NCBI RefSeq assembly: GCF_011064595.1
Contig: NZ_JAALJI010000004.1
Span: 248,001 to 312,000 of the forward strand
Direction of reading: 5' to 3'
DNA from: Paludisphaera soli
GTDB taxonomy: Bacteria; Planctomycetota; Planctomycetia; Isosphaerales; Isosphaeraceae
Length of the DNA: 64,000 bases
Part shown: one piece after another, positions 44,525-53,854 of the stretch
Layout: each line of letters begins with the position of its first letter
How positions within the stretch are numbered: position 1 is the first letter of the stretch
Position numbers and translations under genes: made by a program
Notes under the pieces: model-generated
What the model saw: only the letters and a program-made list of their open reading frames with translations
The model's database searches: none
Told to the model about the DNA's origin: nothing

Positions 44525-45840
44525 CCCATCAGCTCCCGGATCGGCGTCGGGTCGCTGACGAGGTAGGTGGGCCGGCCGCTGGGGGTGTGGAGGATCTTGC
44601 CGGGGTCGATACCCAGCTTGGTGTAGACCGTGGCCGCGAGGTTCTCGGGCGAGAGCACGCGCTCGCTGGCCGCGTAGCCCCGGGCGTCGGTCGCGCCGAC
44701 GACCTGCCCCCCCGGCGTGCCGCAGCCGGCCACCAGGACCGACATGGCGTTCGACCAGTGGTCGCGGCCCGCGTCCTTGTTGATCTTGGGCGTCCGACCG
44801 AACTCGCCGAGCGCGAGGACCAGGGTCGATTCCAGCAGGCCCCGCTGGTCGAGGTCCTGGATGAGCGCGGCGATCGAGCCCTCGAAGGAGGGCATCCGCT
44901 TCTCGAAGCCGTCGAAGAGGGAGACGTGGTGGTCCCAGCCCCCTTCGTTCAGGGTGACGAACGGGACGCCGGCCTCGACCAGACGGCGGGCGAGCAGGCA
45001 GCGCTGGCCGAACGAGTTGCGGCCGTAGCGATCGCGGAGGCGGTCGTCTTCGAGCGACAGGTCGAAGGCCCGCTGGGCCTGCCGCGAGCCCATCAGCTCG
45101 TAGCCCTGCTCGTAGTATTCGTCGAGGGCCAGGGCGGGGTCGCCGGCGGACTTGTCGGCGAATCGCTTGAAGTGGTCGAGCCGGTCGCGGAGGCTGCGGC
45201 GGCCGTCGGCCCGCGGCGAGGCGATGTCGCGCGGCGGCGCGACGTCGCGCACCCGGAACTTCGCCGAGTTGGGGTCGTCGGGGACGACGAACGGGGCGTA
45301 CTTGGCGCCCAGGAAGTTCGGCCCGCCCGAGCGGAGCATGCTGGGGATCGAGAAATAGGCGGGCAGCCCCCCCTCGGCCCCGCGCTCATGGGCGGCGACG
45401 GCGCCCATGCTGGGGTGGAAGCTCACGAAGGCCCCGCAGCCGACGGGGATGCGCGGCGGCGCCCCCGTGATCATGTAATGGTTGCCCGCACCGTGGTTCC
45501 CCTGGTCGTGACGGATCGACCGGACGATCGTGAGCTTGTCGGCGATCGCCGCAAGCCGCTTCATCGGCTCGGAGAAGCGGACGCCGGGGACGGAGGTCGC
45601 GATCGCGTCGAACTTGCCGCGGATCTCGGCGGGGGCCTCGGGCTTGGGGTCGAAGGTCTCGTAGTGGCTGGGGCCGCCGTCCATCCAGATGAGGATGCAA
45701 CTCGTCGGCCTCGCGCCCGGGATCGCAGCCTGCCCGCGGACGCGCAGGGCGTCGACCAGGCCGCCGCCGATCAGGGCGCCCAGGCCCAGGCGGAGGCAGT
45801 CGCGCCGGGTCGTCGATTCGCAGTTCCTGGAGATGGCCAT
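44521..45840 (-). CDS. DUF1501 protein, Tat-exported sulfatase-fold
   Basis: A 439-residue protein with a twin-arginine leader (TTRRDCLRLGLGALIGGGLVDAL). The DUF1501 domain, a relative of the alkaline phosphatase/sulfatase fold, shows the metal-site strand SCILIWMDGGPSHYETFDPKPEAP, HDQGNHGAGNHYMITG, NEGGWDHHVSLFDGF, LALGEFGRTPKIN and GRDHWSNAMSVLVAGCG. In planctomycetes these proteins are encoded with DUF1549/DUF1553 cytochrome-like proteins. Their reaction is unknown; a role in handling complex polysaccharides or sulfated substrates is often suggested. It follows the PSD1 gene by 57 bp. Confidence 0.93.
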   Translation of the reverse strand: MAISRNCESTTRRDCLRLGLGALIGGGLVDALRVRGQAAIPGARPTSCILIWMDGGPSHYETFDPKPEAPAEIRGKFDAIATSVPGVRFSEPMKRLAAIADKLTIVRSIRHDQGNHGAGNHYMITGAPPRIPVGCGAFVSFHPSMGAVAAHERGAEGGLPAYFSIPSMLRSGGPNFLGAKYAPFVVPDDPNSAKFRVRDVAPPRDIASPRADGRRSLRDRLDHFKRFADKSAGDPALALDEYYEQGYELMGSRQAQRAFDLSLEDDRLRDRYGRNSFGQRCLLARRLVEAGVPFVTLNEGGWDHHVSLFDGFEKRMPSFEGSIAALIQDLDQRGLLESTLVLALGEFGRTPKINKDAGRDHWSNAMSVLVAGCGTPGGQVVGATDARGYAASERVLSPENLAATVYTKLGIDPGKILHTPSGRPTYLVSDPTPIRELMG

Positions 45841-45897
45841 CGGTCTCGCCTCGTTCAGGTGGGAGGGCGGCGCCCGGCGGGCGTGGCGGGGGGAGGG

Positions 45898-48099
45898 TCA
45901 GTCCTTGAAGACGAACTCGGGGACGTTCAGCAGGGCCCAGAGGATGTCCTCGACGACGGCCCGGCGGTCGGCCCCGGGCTCCTGGAAGAGCGACTCGCCG
46001 ACGGTTCGCTCCTCGTCGGTGGGGAGTCGGCTGTAGGCGAGGAGGTACAGCTCCTCGACGATCGCCCGGGGGGACTTGTCCCCCTTGGCGAGCGCGGCGG
46101 CCTGGCCCTCGTCGGACGCGAGTTTCTCGTGGACCCCGGGGGCGTTCATCAGGTGGAGGGCCTGGACGACGGCCGTGTCGCTGGTGCGCTCGCAGGGCGG
46201 GTCCTGGTTCGGGTCGGGCCGGCCGAAGGTGTCGAGGAACAGCGAGGGGACCCGGTTGGTCCAGATGTTGACGGCGCGGCTGCGCGGGGGGGCGGCGTCG
46301 AAGTCGTCGGGGACGCCGGTCGCGTCGCTGATCGCGTCCAGCAGCGTCTCGGCCCGGAGCCGCTGGCGGTAGTGCCGGGAGTAGTTGCGGGTGTCCGCGA
46401 TGTTCCGGTCGTTGGGCTCGGAGCTGAGTGCGTAGGCCGACGACGCCATGATGGTCCGGACCAGGTGCTTCACGTCATAACCGTGATCCCGGAAGTCCAC
46501 GGCCAGGGCGTCGAGCAGGGGGCCGTTGCTGGGAGGGTTGGTGGCGCGAAGGTCGTCCACCGGATCGACGATCCCCGGCCCCATCAGGTCGGCCCACACG
46601 CGGTTGGCCATCACCTGGGCGAAATATGGATTGTCGGCCGCGGTCATCCAGCGGGCGAGCGCCTCGCGGGGGTCGGCCTCGGGATCGACGTCGGGCGGCA
46701 GGGAGCCGAACAGGGGCTTGGGGGGCAGGGCCTCGCCGGTCAGCGGGTGCTCGACCGAGCCTTTCTTGCCGCTGAAGACGACCTCCTCGCTCCCGGAGAT
46801 CGGCGGCGAGAGTCCGGTCCCCTTGCGATCCACGCGGGCGAAGAAGGCCGCGAACTCGTAGAACTGCTCCTGGCCCCACGACTCGAACGGGTGGTGATGG
46901 CACTTGGCGCAATCCAGGCGGATGCCCAGGAACAGCTGGCTGACGACTGGCGCGATCTCGATCGGCTCGCGGTGGTCGCGGAAAATCGTCGCCGGGCCCT
47001 GCTCGAACGTGCTGCCGCGCGCGGTGACGATCTCGCGGACGAACTGGTCGTAGGGCAGGTTCCGCCGGAAGGCGTCGCGGATCCAGCCGTCGAGGTTGAA
47101 GACCGCCTTGATGCCCACGCGGTAGGGATTCGGCCGCAGCAGGTCCATCCACTTGTTCGCCCAGTGCTCAGCGTACTCGGGCCGTTCCAGGAGCCGATCG
47201 ACGAGCCGGGCCCGCTTGTCCGGGGCCGAATCGTCGAGGAACGCGCGGGCCTCGTCCGGCGTCGGCAAGCGGCCGATCACGTCGAGGTAGGCGCGGCGCA
47301 GGTAGGTGGCGTCGCCCGCCGGGGCGGAGGGAGTCAGGCCGAGCTTCTTGAGCTTGGCCCAGACGTGGTCGTCGATGAAGTTGGACCGGGGGAGGGCGTC
47401 GTACAGCGCGGCGTCGACCTCGCCCGGCAGGGGGATCGAGACGTCGCAGTTGGCGAACAGCCCTTCGTAGCGGGCCGAGATCGTCGCCTCGCCGGCGATC
47501 GGGCCGGCCTTCACGCGGCCCTCGGCGTCGACCGCGACCAGGGTGGACTCGCTGGAGCCGTAGGCGGCCAAATGGGTGACGTCCTGGGTCGACCCGTCCG
47601 AGAAATGGGCTGCGACGCGGAGGTCGAACGCCTCCTCGCGGCCCAGCGTCCGCTCGGCCGGCTCGACGACGACCCGCTCCAGCTTCGGCGCGTCGGCCGG
47701 GGTCCGGGGGAGGCCGTCGGCGATCCAGCGACGGAGCGTCTCGTAGAACGGGCCGTCGGGCTCGATCCGCCTCCCGCCGCCGTGGGGCAGCTCGGCCGTG
47801 GCCTTCTGGAGGAACAGGCTCTGGTCCGGGATCGACGGCAGGACGCGGCGGCCCCCGGCCTCGCGGGCGATGGCCATGTGGTCGAACGTCGGGTCGAAGC
47901 CCAGCAGCGAGAGCTTGAAACCGTTCTGGCCGCTGGCCTTGCCGTGACAGGCGCCCGCGTTGCAGCCCGCCCGCGTCAGGATCGGTTCGACGTCCTTCTC
48001 GAACGTGACCGGGGCCGCGGGCTCGGCGCCCGAGGTCAGGGGGGCCGCGAGGGTCAGGACTCCCAGGAAGATAACCAGGCCGGAGGGGGTCGCACGCAT
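45898..48099 (-). CDS. PSD1-type DUF1549/DUF1553 protein
   Basis: A 733-residue secreted protein with signal peptide (MRATPSGLVIFLGVLTLAAPLTSGAEP). Near residue 45 is a cytochrome-like motif, CNAGACHGKASGQNG, followed by a bacterial Ig-like region (LRVAAHFSDGSTQDVTHLAAYGSS...GEATISARYEG). The DUF1549 domain follows (YLRRAYLDVIGRLPTPDEARAFL, YAEHWANKWMDLLR, with a second CxxCH-like DCAKCHHHPFESW), then DUF1553 (ANPYFAQVMANRVWADLMGPGIVDPVDDLR, VFLFLDTFGRPDPN-like). First gene of the coupled PSD1-DUF1501-PPC operon; function of the set unknown, presumably at the cell envelope. I chose 48099 because the signal peptide begins there. Confidence 0.92.
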   Translation of the reverse strand: MRATPSGLVIFLGVLTLAAPLTSGAEPAAPVTFEKDVEPILTRAGCNAGACHGKASGQNGFKLSLLGFDPTFDHMAIAREAGGRRVLPSIPDQSLFLQKATAELPHGGGRRIEPDGPFYETLRRWIADGLPRTPADAPKLERVVVEPAERTLGREEAFDLRVAAHFSDGSTQDVTHLAAYGSSESTLVAVDAEGRVKAGPIAGEATISARYEGLFANCDVSIPLPGEVDAALYDALPRSNFIDDHVWAKLKKLGLTPSAPAGDATYLRRAYLDVIGRLPTPDEARAFLDDSAPDKRARLVDRLLERPEYAEHWANKWMDLLRPNPYRVGIKAVFNLDGWIRDAFRRNLPYDQFVREIVTARGSTFEQGPATIFRDHREPIEIAPVVSQLFLGIRLDCAKCHHHPFESWGQEQFYEFAAFFARVDRKGTGLSPPISGSEEVVFSGKKGSVEHPLTGEALPPKPLFGSLPPDVDPEADPREALARWMTAADNPYFAQVMANRVWADLMGPGIVDPVDDLRATNPPSNGPLLDALAVDFRDHGYDVKHLVRTIMASSAYALSSEPNDRNIADTRNYSRHYRQRLRAETLLDAISDATGVPDDFDAAPPRSRAVNIWTNRVPSLFLDTFGRPDPNQDPPCERTSDTAVVQALHLMNAPGVHEKLASDEGQAAALAKGDKSPRAIVEELYLLAYSRLPTDEERTVGESLFQEPGADRRAVVEDILWALLNVPEFVFKD

Positions 48100-48145
48100 C
48101 CTGGTCGCCTCGGTCTCATGAAATCTCCATCCCGCCACAGGCTGA

Positions 48146-48173
48146 ACTTAACCGATTCGACTTCCTGCTTCAA
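48146..48173 (-). promoter_or_regulatory. Possible promoter for the PSD1 operon
   Basis: Minus-strand TTGAAG (48173-48168), 16-base spacer, TTAAGT (48151-48146), 46 bases before the start at 48099, in the most AT-rich stretch of the neighbourhood. Confidence 0.35.
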
Positions 48174-48238
48174 CAATTATTTGACATGCGTCAGGGGGGG
48201 CGGCTCCTCGGGCCTGGACGCCGCCCCCGCGCCGGGGA

Positions 48239-51200
48239 TCAGCGTCGTTTCGGCTGGGCCAGGTCGCGGCCGATGCCCTCGAGGGCTTTCAGGGCGTCGC
48301 GGCCGAGGGAACCGCTCGGGGCGTTCGGGTCGCGACCGCCGGCGGCGGACGGGGGGAGGACCCGGTCGATCAATCGGTTCGCCTCGGCCTGGACCCCGCG
48401 ACGGACCATGGAGCGGGCGGCCTCCTTGAGCGCGACTCGGAGGCCGTTGCGGTCGATGGTCGGGTTCGAGATCGTGCCGCCGATCGGCAGCGTGATGTCG
48501 GTCCCCGCCACGAACTCGCGGGCGACGGCGTTGCCGCCGAGCATCTGGGGCGTGATCGGCACGGTGGCCCGCATCGCCAGGGTCTTGTCGAAGCCGACCG
48601 AGCCGTCGAGCTTCGCCGTCAGGTCGTCGCCCAGCGGGAACGTCAGGCCGCTCTGCCGGACGCGGCCGTCGGCGATCTGCAGCTGCAGCGGCTGTTGCAG
48701 CGTCAATTTACGCTCGGGCCGGCCGGTCAGCGCGAGCAACTCGGAGCCGAACGGTCCGGGCTGGAAGACGACGTCCTGGAAGACGAGCTGGCCGTCGACG
48801 CGCAGGGCCCCGTCTCCCATCAGCGGGATCGCCGCGCCGGCGACCGTGAGCGAGACCTGGCCCGAGACGTTGCTGGACTTGGCGAGCACCGGAGCGATGT
48901 ACGAGAGCACGTCGTCCGAGACGGCCTTGTTGATCGCCGCCCCCTCGATCCGCGTCCCCTCGGCCATCCGGAGCCAGAGCGCGTCCGGGTCGTCCACCAT
49001 CAGGTCGGCGGCGATCTCCATCCGGCCGCCGTTGAGCGTGGTCGCGATCGGGTCGAACGCGGCCCGGCCGCCCCCCATGCGCAGGACCAGGGGCGTCGGG
49101 CCGACCTCCATGCCGAACGCCCGGGCCGACGCGAGGTCGACCTCCAGCACCCCTTCCATCCCCTTGAGGATCTGCGAGGTCGAGCCCGCCGCGAGCGACC
49201 CCTTCAGGTGGAACGGCTTCACGGTCGCGCGGACCTGGGCCCCGGGCTCGACGGCGGCGGCCAGGATCGGGTCGAGCGTCTCCCAACGCGGCTCCAGGAC
49301 GGCGCTGACGTCGGCGATCCGGTTGGCGCCGAATTCGGCGATCGTCCCCGTCCCGGCCAGGCGCGCATGAGCCGTGGACAGGTCGAAACTCGTCAGCGAA
49401 ACGTGGTCGCCGGACGGCGTATAAGTCCCGTCGAGCGTCAGCGTGACGGGGCCGCGGGGGGTCGTCATGATCAGGTCGGGCGAGGTCGCATAGCCTTTGA
49501 AATCGAGGCGGCCGTCCTGATGGCGGGCGAGCGTCGCCCTTCCCGACCAGGCGCCGCCTAAACCTTTCGGGGCGGCCTGCATCCAGTAGGCGAGTGCTCC
49601 GTCGAGCGCGGCGAGGTCGCCGCGGAGCACTCCGTCGAAGCCCATCGGCGCGTCGGGCTTGCCGAGGCCGCTCAGCATGAACCCCTCGGGACCGACGGCG
49701 AGGCCCTGGGAAGGCTGGGCCCCCACGGGTATCAGGACCAGTCGTCCGGCGGCCGGGTCGTACTCGCCTTTCGCATGCAGGGCGATCACTGCCGAGGCCG
49801 CCTGAGGGTCGGTGGGCGTGGCGGTCGCCTGGACGTCGTCGAGCTGGTAGACCCGGCCCGCCCGGCGCAGGGCGACCTTCGCCGAGACGACGGCCGGCGC
49901 GGGCGCCGTGACCGGGGTCGAGCCTTCGAGGGTGAACGTGGCGTCGCCGGCGGGCTCCTTCACCAGGACGCTCAACTTCGTCGCGCCGGCGTCCACTGCC
50001 AGCCGCACGGCGTCCCAGGCGGTCGGCAGGCCGTTCGCGCCGCGAGGGCCGTTGGAGGCACCGTCGACGCGGGCGTGGTCCCGTTCGATCGGATCTTCGG
50101 TGAAGCCCTCGACCCGGAGGCCGTCGAACTCGGCCGCGAGCCGGGCCTTGAACCGGCCGCCGTCGGGGCGATAGTCCGCGGCCAATCTCCCCTTGCCGGC
50201 GAACTTCACGGCGCCCAGGTCGATCAGCTCGCGGGCCTGGGCGTCGACGGCGGCGAGGTCCACCACGCCCGACAACTTCACCCCGCTGTCCAGGTCGCCC
50301 GTGGCCTTCGCGTCGACGCCCGCCGCCTTCACGGCGAAGGACTCGACGGCGATCGTCGCCCCATCGCGGACCAGGGCCGCCGTGAGCGTCGCGGGCTTCT
50401 GGAGGGTCAGGGCCCGACCGTTTTCGGTGGCCGTCAGGTCGGTCACGTCCGCCGAGACGCGCAGCCGCTCGACGCCCTCGATCCGGCTCAAATCGGCCGC
50501 CACCCGCGCCCGGCCCTCCTCAAGGACGATGCCTTCACGCAGCGGGATCGCCCTCGGCAGGAGCTTGGCCGCCGCGGCCAGGTCGACCTGCCCCGTCAGT
50601 CGCGTGGGGGTTCCGGCGGTCGCCGGCAGGTCGCCGGCCGCCGTCAGCTCGCCGATCGCGGACTTCACGTCGAGCTTCCCGATCGACCAGCCCAGTTCCG
50701 TCCGCCGGACGTCGCCCTCGGCGGCGACGGACTCCAGCGCGAGCCGATCCCCGCCCAGGCCGGGACCCTCGGCGGCGAATCCGTGCAGCACGGCGTCGCT
50801 CCGCGCCGACCACAACCCCTGCTTGCGTTCGGCCTGGAGGACCCCGGCGAGGCGGCCCTCGGCCCGGTAGCCCGCCTGCTTCATCGCCAGCGGCCAGTCC
50901 TTGCCTTCGAAAGTCAGCGTCTGGTCGGCCGAGGCCATGTCGTAAGCGGCGAGGAGTTCGAGGGAACGCTCCCCTTCCCGGAGCTTCACGGTCACGCCCA
51001 CGGGCTTGCCGGGCAGGACCTTCGCCTCGGCCTCGAAGGCGCCCGCGACGATCGGCTCGGCGAGTTCCGGGCTGGCGATCCGCGCGCGGCCCCCTTTCAC
51101 GACGACCGTCACCGCGAGGCCCGATCCCGCGGCGGGAGCCGGGGCGACCGGCCCGGGCTCGGCCGCCACGCTCGGGGCCAGCAGGCCGCCGACGGCCTCC

Positions 51201-51601
51201 AACGCATCGATGGAGCCGTCGGCGCGGCGCTCGAAGTCGGCGGTCGCGCCGTCGACGTGGATCGTCCCGTAGTCCGATCCCGACCTGAGCAGGCCGACGA
51301 GGCCCCGGTCGGTCCGGACCGATTCGGCGGTGGCGACGGTCTTGCCCCGCGGGTCGATCAGCGCGACGTCGCGCAGGACGATCCCGCGATTCCAGGACAA
51401 CGAGGCCCCGCCCAGCTCGACCCGGCCAGGGTGGAGCTTCTGGTTGATCGCCCGCACCAGCATGCGGCGGGCGGGGGGGGTGCTGAGCACGGTCGGCATC
51501 GACGCGAGCACGAGGAGGAGGAGGATCGAGAGGACGGCGATCCAGCGGACGAGGCGGCGGAAGCGCCTCGGCGGCTTCGCGGCGATTGCCTGATCGTGCA
51601 T
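48239..51601 (-). CDS. AsmA-like very large membrane-anchored protein
   Basis: A 1120-residue protein with one membrane helix (RRLVRWIAVLSILLLLVLASMPTVL, about 15-39) and a long, repetitive beta-rich periplasmic region. The segment VELGGASLSWNRGIVLRDVALIDPRGK after the helix, and the C-terminal GDGALRVDGQLVFQDV...LPIGGTISNPTID, are characteristic of AsmA/TamB-related proteins, which bridge the envelope and are linked to lipid or outer-membrane-protein transport. Role in a planctomycete is inferred. The start at 51601 precedes the basic-hydrophobic anchor; AAGGAG lies 11 bases upstream. Divergent from the polysaccharide deacetylase gene. Confidence 0.82.
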   Translation of the reverse strand: MHDQAIAAKPPRRFRRLVRWIAVLSILLLLVLASMPTVLSTPPARRMLVRAINQKLHPGRVELGGASLSWNRGIVLRDVALIDPRGKTVATAESVRTDRGLVGLLRSGSDYGTIHVDGATADFERRADGSIDALEAVGGLLAPSVAAEPGPVAPAPAAGSGLAVTVVVKGGRARIASPELAEPIVAGAFEAEAKVLPGKPVGVTVKLREGERSLELLAAYDMASADQTLTFEGKDWPLAMKQAGYRAEGRLAGVLQAERKQGLWSARSDAVLHGFAAEGPGLGGDRLALESVAAEGDVRRTELGWSIGKLDVKSAIGELTAAGDLPATAGTPTRLTGQVDLAAAAKLLPRAIPLREGIVLEEGRARVAADLSRIEGVERLRVSADVTDLTATENGRALTLQKPATLTAALVRDGATIAVESFAVKAAGVDAKATGDLDSGVKLSGVVDLAAVDAQARELIDLGAVKFAGKGRLAADYRPDGGRFKARLAAEFDGLRVEGFTEDPIERDHARVDGASNGPRGANGLPTAWDAVRLAVDAGATKLSVLVKEPAGDATFTLEGSTPVTAPAPAVVSAKVALRRAGRVYQLDDVQATATPTDPQAASAVIALHAKGEYDPAAGRLVLIPVGAQPSQGLAVGPEGFMLSGLGKPDAPMGFDGVLRGDLAALDGALAYWMQAAPKGLGGAWSGRATLARHQDGRLDFKGYATSPDLIMTTPRGPVTLTLDGTYTPSGDHVSLTSFDLSTAHARLAGTGTIAEFGANRIADVSAVLEPRWETLDPILAAAVEPGAQVRATVKPFHLKGSLAAGSTSQILKGMEGVLEVDLASARAFGMEVGPTPLVLRMGGGRAAFDPIATTLNGGRMEIAADLMVDDPDALWLRMAEGTRIEGAAINKAVSDDVLSYIAPVLAKSSNVSGQVSLTVAGAAIPLMGDGALRVDGQLVFQDVVFQPGPFGSELLALTGRPERKLTLQQPLQLQIADGRVRQSGLTFPLGDDLTAKLDGSVGFDKTLAMRATVPITPQMLGGNAVAREFVAGTDITLPIGGTISNPTIDRNGLRVALKEAARSMVRRGVQAEANRLIDRVLPPSAAGGRDPNAPSGSLGRDALKALEGIGRDLAQPKRR

Positions 51602-51918
51602 GATGTCGCGGGCTCCTTCCCGGGTGGACCTCGGAGAGTCAGTCGGACCGAGGTCGATCCGACCCATCGGGCTTCGTCAAATCTCGTCCAGGTGCGCCCG
51701 TGCGCTCCACTCGCGGTCGGCCCTCGCGACCACGCGTTGCGTGTCGCCGGGGCGGCGGCGGATTTGGGGGTCGCGGCGGCCTGGCGGGCCTGGTCGAGTG
51801 TACCGATTTCGGCCCGGCGGCGGGAATCGGATCTGGACGAGATCGAATCCCGGCGGCGGGCGGCGTAGACTCGTGGGCAGGTCGAACCCATCCCTGGCCG
51901 TCCAGCGGGACCCTCCCC
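51602..51918. other. 317-bp divergent intergenic region
   Basis: Separates the AsmA-like and polysaccharide deacetylase genes. No gene or RNA is recognised. A minus-strand TACACT-like -10 is present near 51800 but has no acceptable -35; promoters for both flanking genes must lie here. Confidence 0.4.
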
Positions 51919-52764
51919 ATGCGCCTGCTTACCTTGCTGCTCCTCTTCGCCCAGGCCCCCGCCCCCGCGTTGGAGCCGATCCCCGACAAGCTCGTCGTGC
52001 TGACGTTCGACGACGCCAGCCGATCGCACGTCGAGGTCGCGGCGCCCTTGCTCAAGCGGCACGGCTTCGGGGCGACCTTCTTCGTCACCGAGGGGTTCGA
52101 CTTCCCCACGAACAAGCGCGACTACATGACCTGGGACGAGATCGCCCGACTCCATCGCGACGGTTTCGAGATCGGCAACCACACGCGCGACCACAAGGCC
52201 CCCGACGCGCAGGACGCGAAGGGGACGATCGAGCAGATCGAGGCCGTCGACGCGCGTTGCCGGGAACACGGCATCCCCAGGCCCGTCAGCTTCGCGTATC
52301 CCGGCAACGCGCTGGACAGGGACGTCTTGCCGCTCCTCAAGGGGCTCGGCATCCGTTTCGCCAGGAGGGGCGGGGCGCCCGAGCATCCCTACGAGGCGGG
52401 CCGGGGCTTCGCCTACGAGCCGGGGCTCGACCATCCCCTTCTGATCCCCTCGGCCGGCGACGCCCGACCCGCCTGGACGCTCGACGACTTCAAGCGGGCC
52501 GTCTCCCAGGCGCGCGACGGCCGGATCGCCGTGATCCAGCTCCACGGCGTCCCCGACACGGCCCATTCCTGGGTGGACACGCCGACGCCCCTGTTCGAAT
52601 CGTATGTGCGACACCTGGCCGACGAGGGATACCGGGTGATCGCCCTACGCGACCTCGCCCGCTACGTCGACCCCGACGCGGTCCCCGCGGACCCCTGGGC
52701 CGTGATCGAGGCTCGCAGGCACCGGCTCTCGACCGGCCTCGACGCGACGGCCGATCGGCCCTGA
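51919..52764 (+). CDS. Secreted polysaccharide deacetylase (NodB fold)
   Basis: A 281-residue carbohydrate esterase 4-type protein with a short signal peptide (MRLLTLLLLFAQAPAPA). The NodB motifs are visible: motif 1 LTFDDASRSH (29-37) with the Asp pair, motif 2 NHTRDHKAP with metal ligands His88 and His92, motif 3 FAYPGN (126-130), and the C-terminal VIQLHGVPD with the late His. It should remove acyl groups from a cell-wall or exopolysaccharide amino sugar. Twelve bases separate its stop from the convergent receiver-ATPase gene. Confidence 0.9.
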   Translation: MRLLTLLLLFAQAPAPALEPIPDKLVVLTFDDASRSHVEVAAPLLKRHGFGATFFVTEGFDFPTNKRDYMTWDEIARLHRDGFEIGNHTRDHKAPDAQDAKGTIEQIEAVDARCREHGIPRPVSFAYPGNALDRDVLPLLKGLGIRFARRGGAPEHPYEAGRGFAYEPGLDHPLLIPSAGDARPAWTLDDFKRAVSQARDGRIAVIQLHGVPDTAHSWVDTPTPLFESYVRHLADEGYRVIALRDLARYVDPDAVPADPWAVIEARRHRLSTGLDATADRP

Positions 52765-52776
52765 CGCGACGACCGC

Positions 52777-53733
52777 TCAGGCCGAGGGGTTCCGTCGCTT
52801 GACCAGGGTGATCTCGTTCCCGGTGGGGCTGTGGGCCACCTGGTCCATGAAGGTCCGGATCAGCAGCAGCCCCCGGCCGCCGATCCGCGTCAGGTCTTCG
52901 GGGTCGATCGGCCGCTCGAGCGACGCGACGTCGAAGCCGGGACCCTCGTCGCGGATGACGAAAGTCGCCCCGTCCTTGTCGAGCGCGGCGCGGATCTCGA
53001 GCGTCCGCGAGCGGTAAGGCTCCAGCGATCGCCGGCGCCGGGCCAGGTCGTAGAACTCGCGCTCGTCCTCCTGTCGGAGGTCCGAGCTGACTTCGAGGTT
53101 GCCGTGGAACAGCGCGTTGGCGATCGCCTCTTGCAGGGCGACGCCGATCCGCATCCGCGCGGTGGCGTCGCCGATGTGCATGCCGGTGAGATTCTGGAGG
53201 AACCGGTCGATGAGCGGGGCGATCAGCTCAGGGTCGCTCTCCAGCTCGAAGACCGACTCGTGCCGCTCGAGGCACGACAGCAGGCGCTGACGGGTCTGCG
53301 CCGCCTCGGCTACGGCCAGCACCTGGCGGAGCGTGGCGGCCAGCTCCCTCTCCAGGGCGCGCTTGGGGACGTAGCTGGCGGCGCCGGCCCGGAGCGCCCG
53401 CACGGCGACGTCCTCGCTGCCGAAGGCCGTCATCAGGACCACCGGGACCTGGGCGTATCGCTCGCGGACGGCCTCGACCAGCTCCAGCCCGTTCATCTCG
53501 GGCATCTGGAGGTCCGTCAGGACCAGGGCGACGGGGGTCTCCGCGAGGCGATCCAGCGCCTCGCGGCCGTCCCTGGCGTGGACGGTCCGGAGGCCCGCGA
53601 GGCGTTCGACGATCTTCCCCACGAGGAGGCGTTCGACCGGCTGATCGTCGACGACCAGGACCACCGGCACCTCTCGGCCCTCGGCGGTCGGTCCCCCGCA
53701 CGTCTTCGCCTCGGGCTGCAACGCGACGACCAT
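52777..53733 (-). CDS. Response regulator with RsbW-type ATPase output
   Basis: A 318-residue protein. Residues 25-145 are a receiver domain (VVLVVDDQPVERLL, phosphoacceptor Asp74 in VLTDLQMPEMNG, switch residues MTAF and VPKRA). Residues about 190-318 form a GHKL ATPase of the RsbW/SpoIIAB anti-sigma kinase type (ALQEAIANALFHGN, IRDEGPGFD, IGGRGLLLIRTFMD). Such proteins phosphorylate anti-anti-sigma (STAS) proteins or hold sigma factors. GGAGGTGAGG directly before the ATG sets the start at 53733. It is the last gene of the signalling cluster; a hairpin (53769-53794) separates it from the hybrid kinase. Confidence 0.9.
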   Translation of the reverse strand: MVVALQPEAKTCGGPTAEGREVPVVLVVDDQPVERLLVGKIVERLAGLRTVHARDGREALDRLAETPVALVLTDLQMPEMNGLELVEAVRERYAQVPVVLMTAFGSEDVAVRALRAGAASYVPKRALERELAATLRQVLAVAEAAQTRQRLLSCLERHESVFELESDPELIAPLIDRFLQNLTGMHIGDATARMRIGVALQEAIANALFHGNLEVSSDLRQEDEREFYDLARRRRSLEPYRSRTLEIRAALDKDGATFVIRDEGPGFDVASLERPIDPEDLTRIGGRGLLLIRTFMDQVAHSPTGNEITLVKRRNPSA

Positions 53734-53768
53734 CCTCACCTCCGATGCGGATCGGGGGGCCCCGCCGA

Positions 53769-53794
53769 CCGCGACGGGAACGCCCCCGTCGCGG
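53769..53794 (-). terminator. Intercistronic hairpin in the signalling cluster
   Basis: CCGCGACGGG (53769-53778) and CCCGTCGCGG (53785-53794) pair perfectly over 10 bp with a six-base loop. It lies in the 121-bp gap between the hybrid kinase stop (53855) and the receiver-ATPase start (53733). No T run follows, so it may be a terminator, a partial attenuator or a processing site. Confidence 0.4.
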
Positions 53795-53854
53795 CGAGCC
53801 GGCTCCGTCCCCCCCACAGAACATAGGACGCGGCGCGATGGCTCGCGGGCGGTT

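Noticed and set aside
44587-48429. Plus-strand frame of about 1280 codons across the PSD1/DUF1501 genes
   Set aside because: Antisense shadow; the minus-strand genes have Tat or signal leaders and complete family domains.
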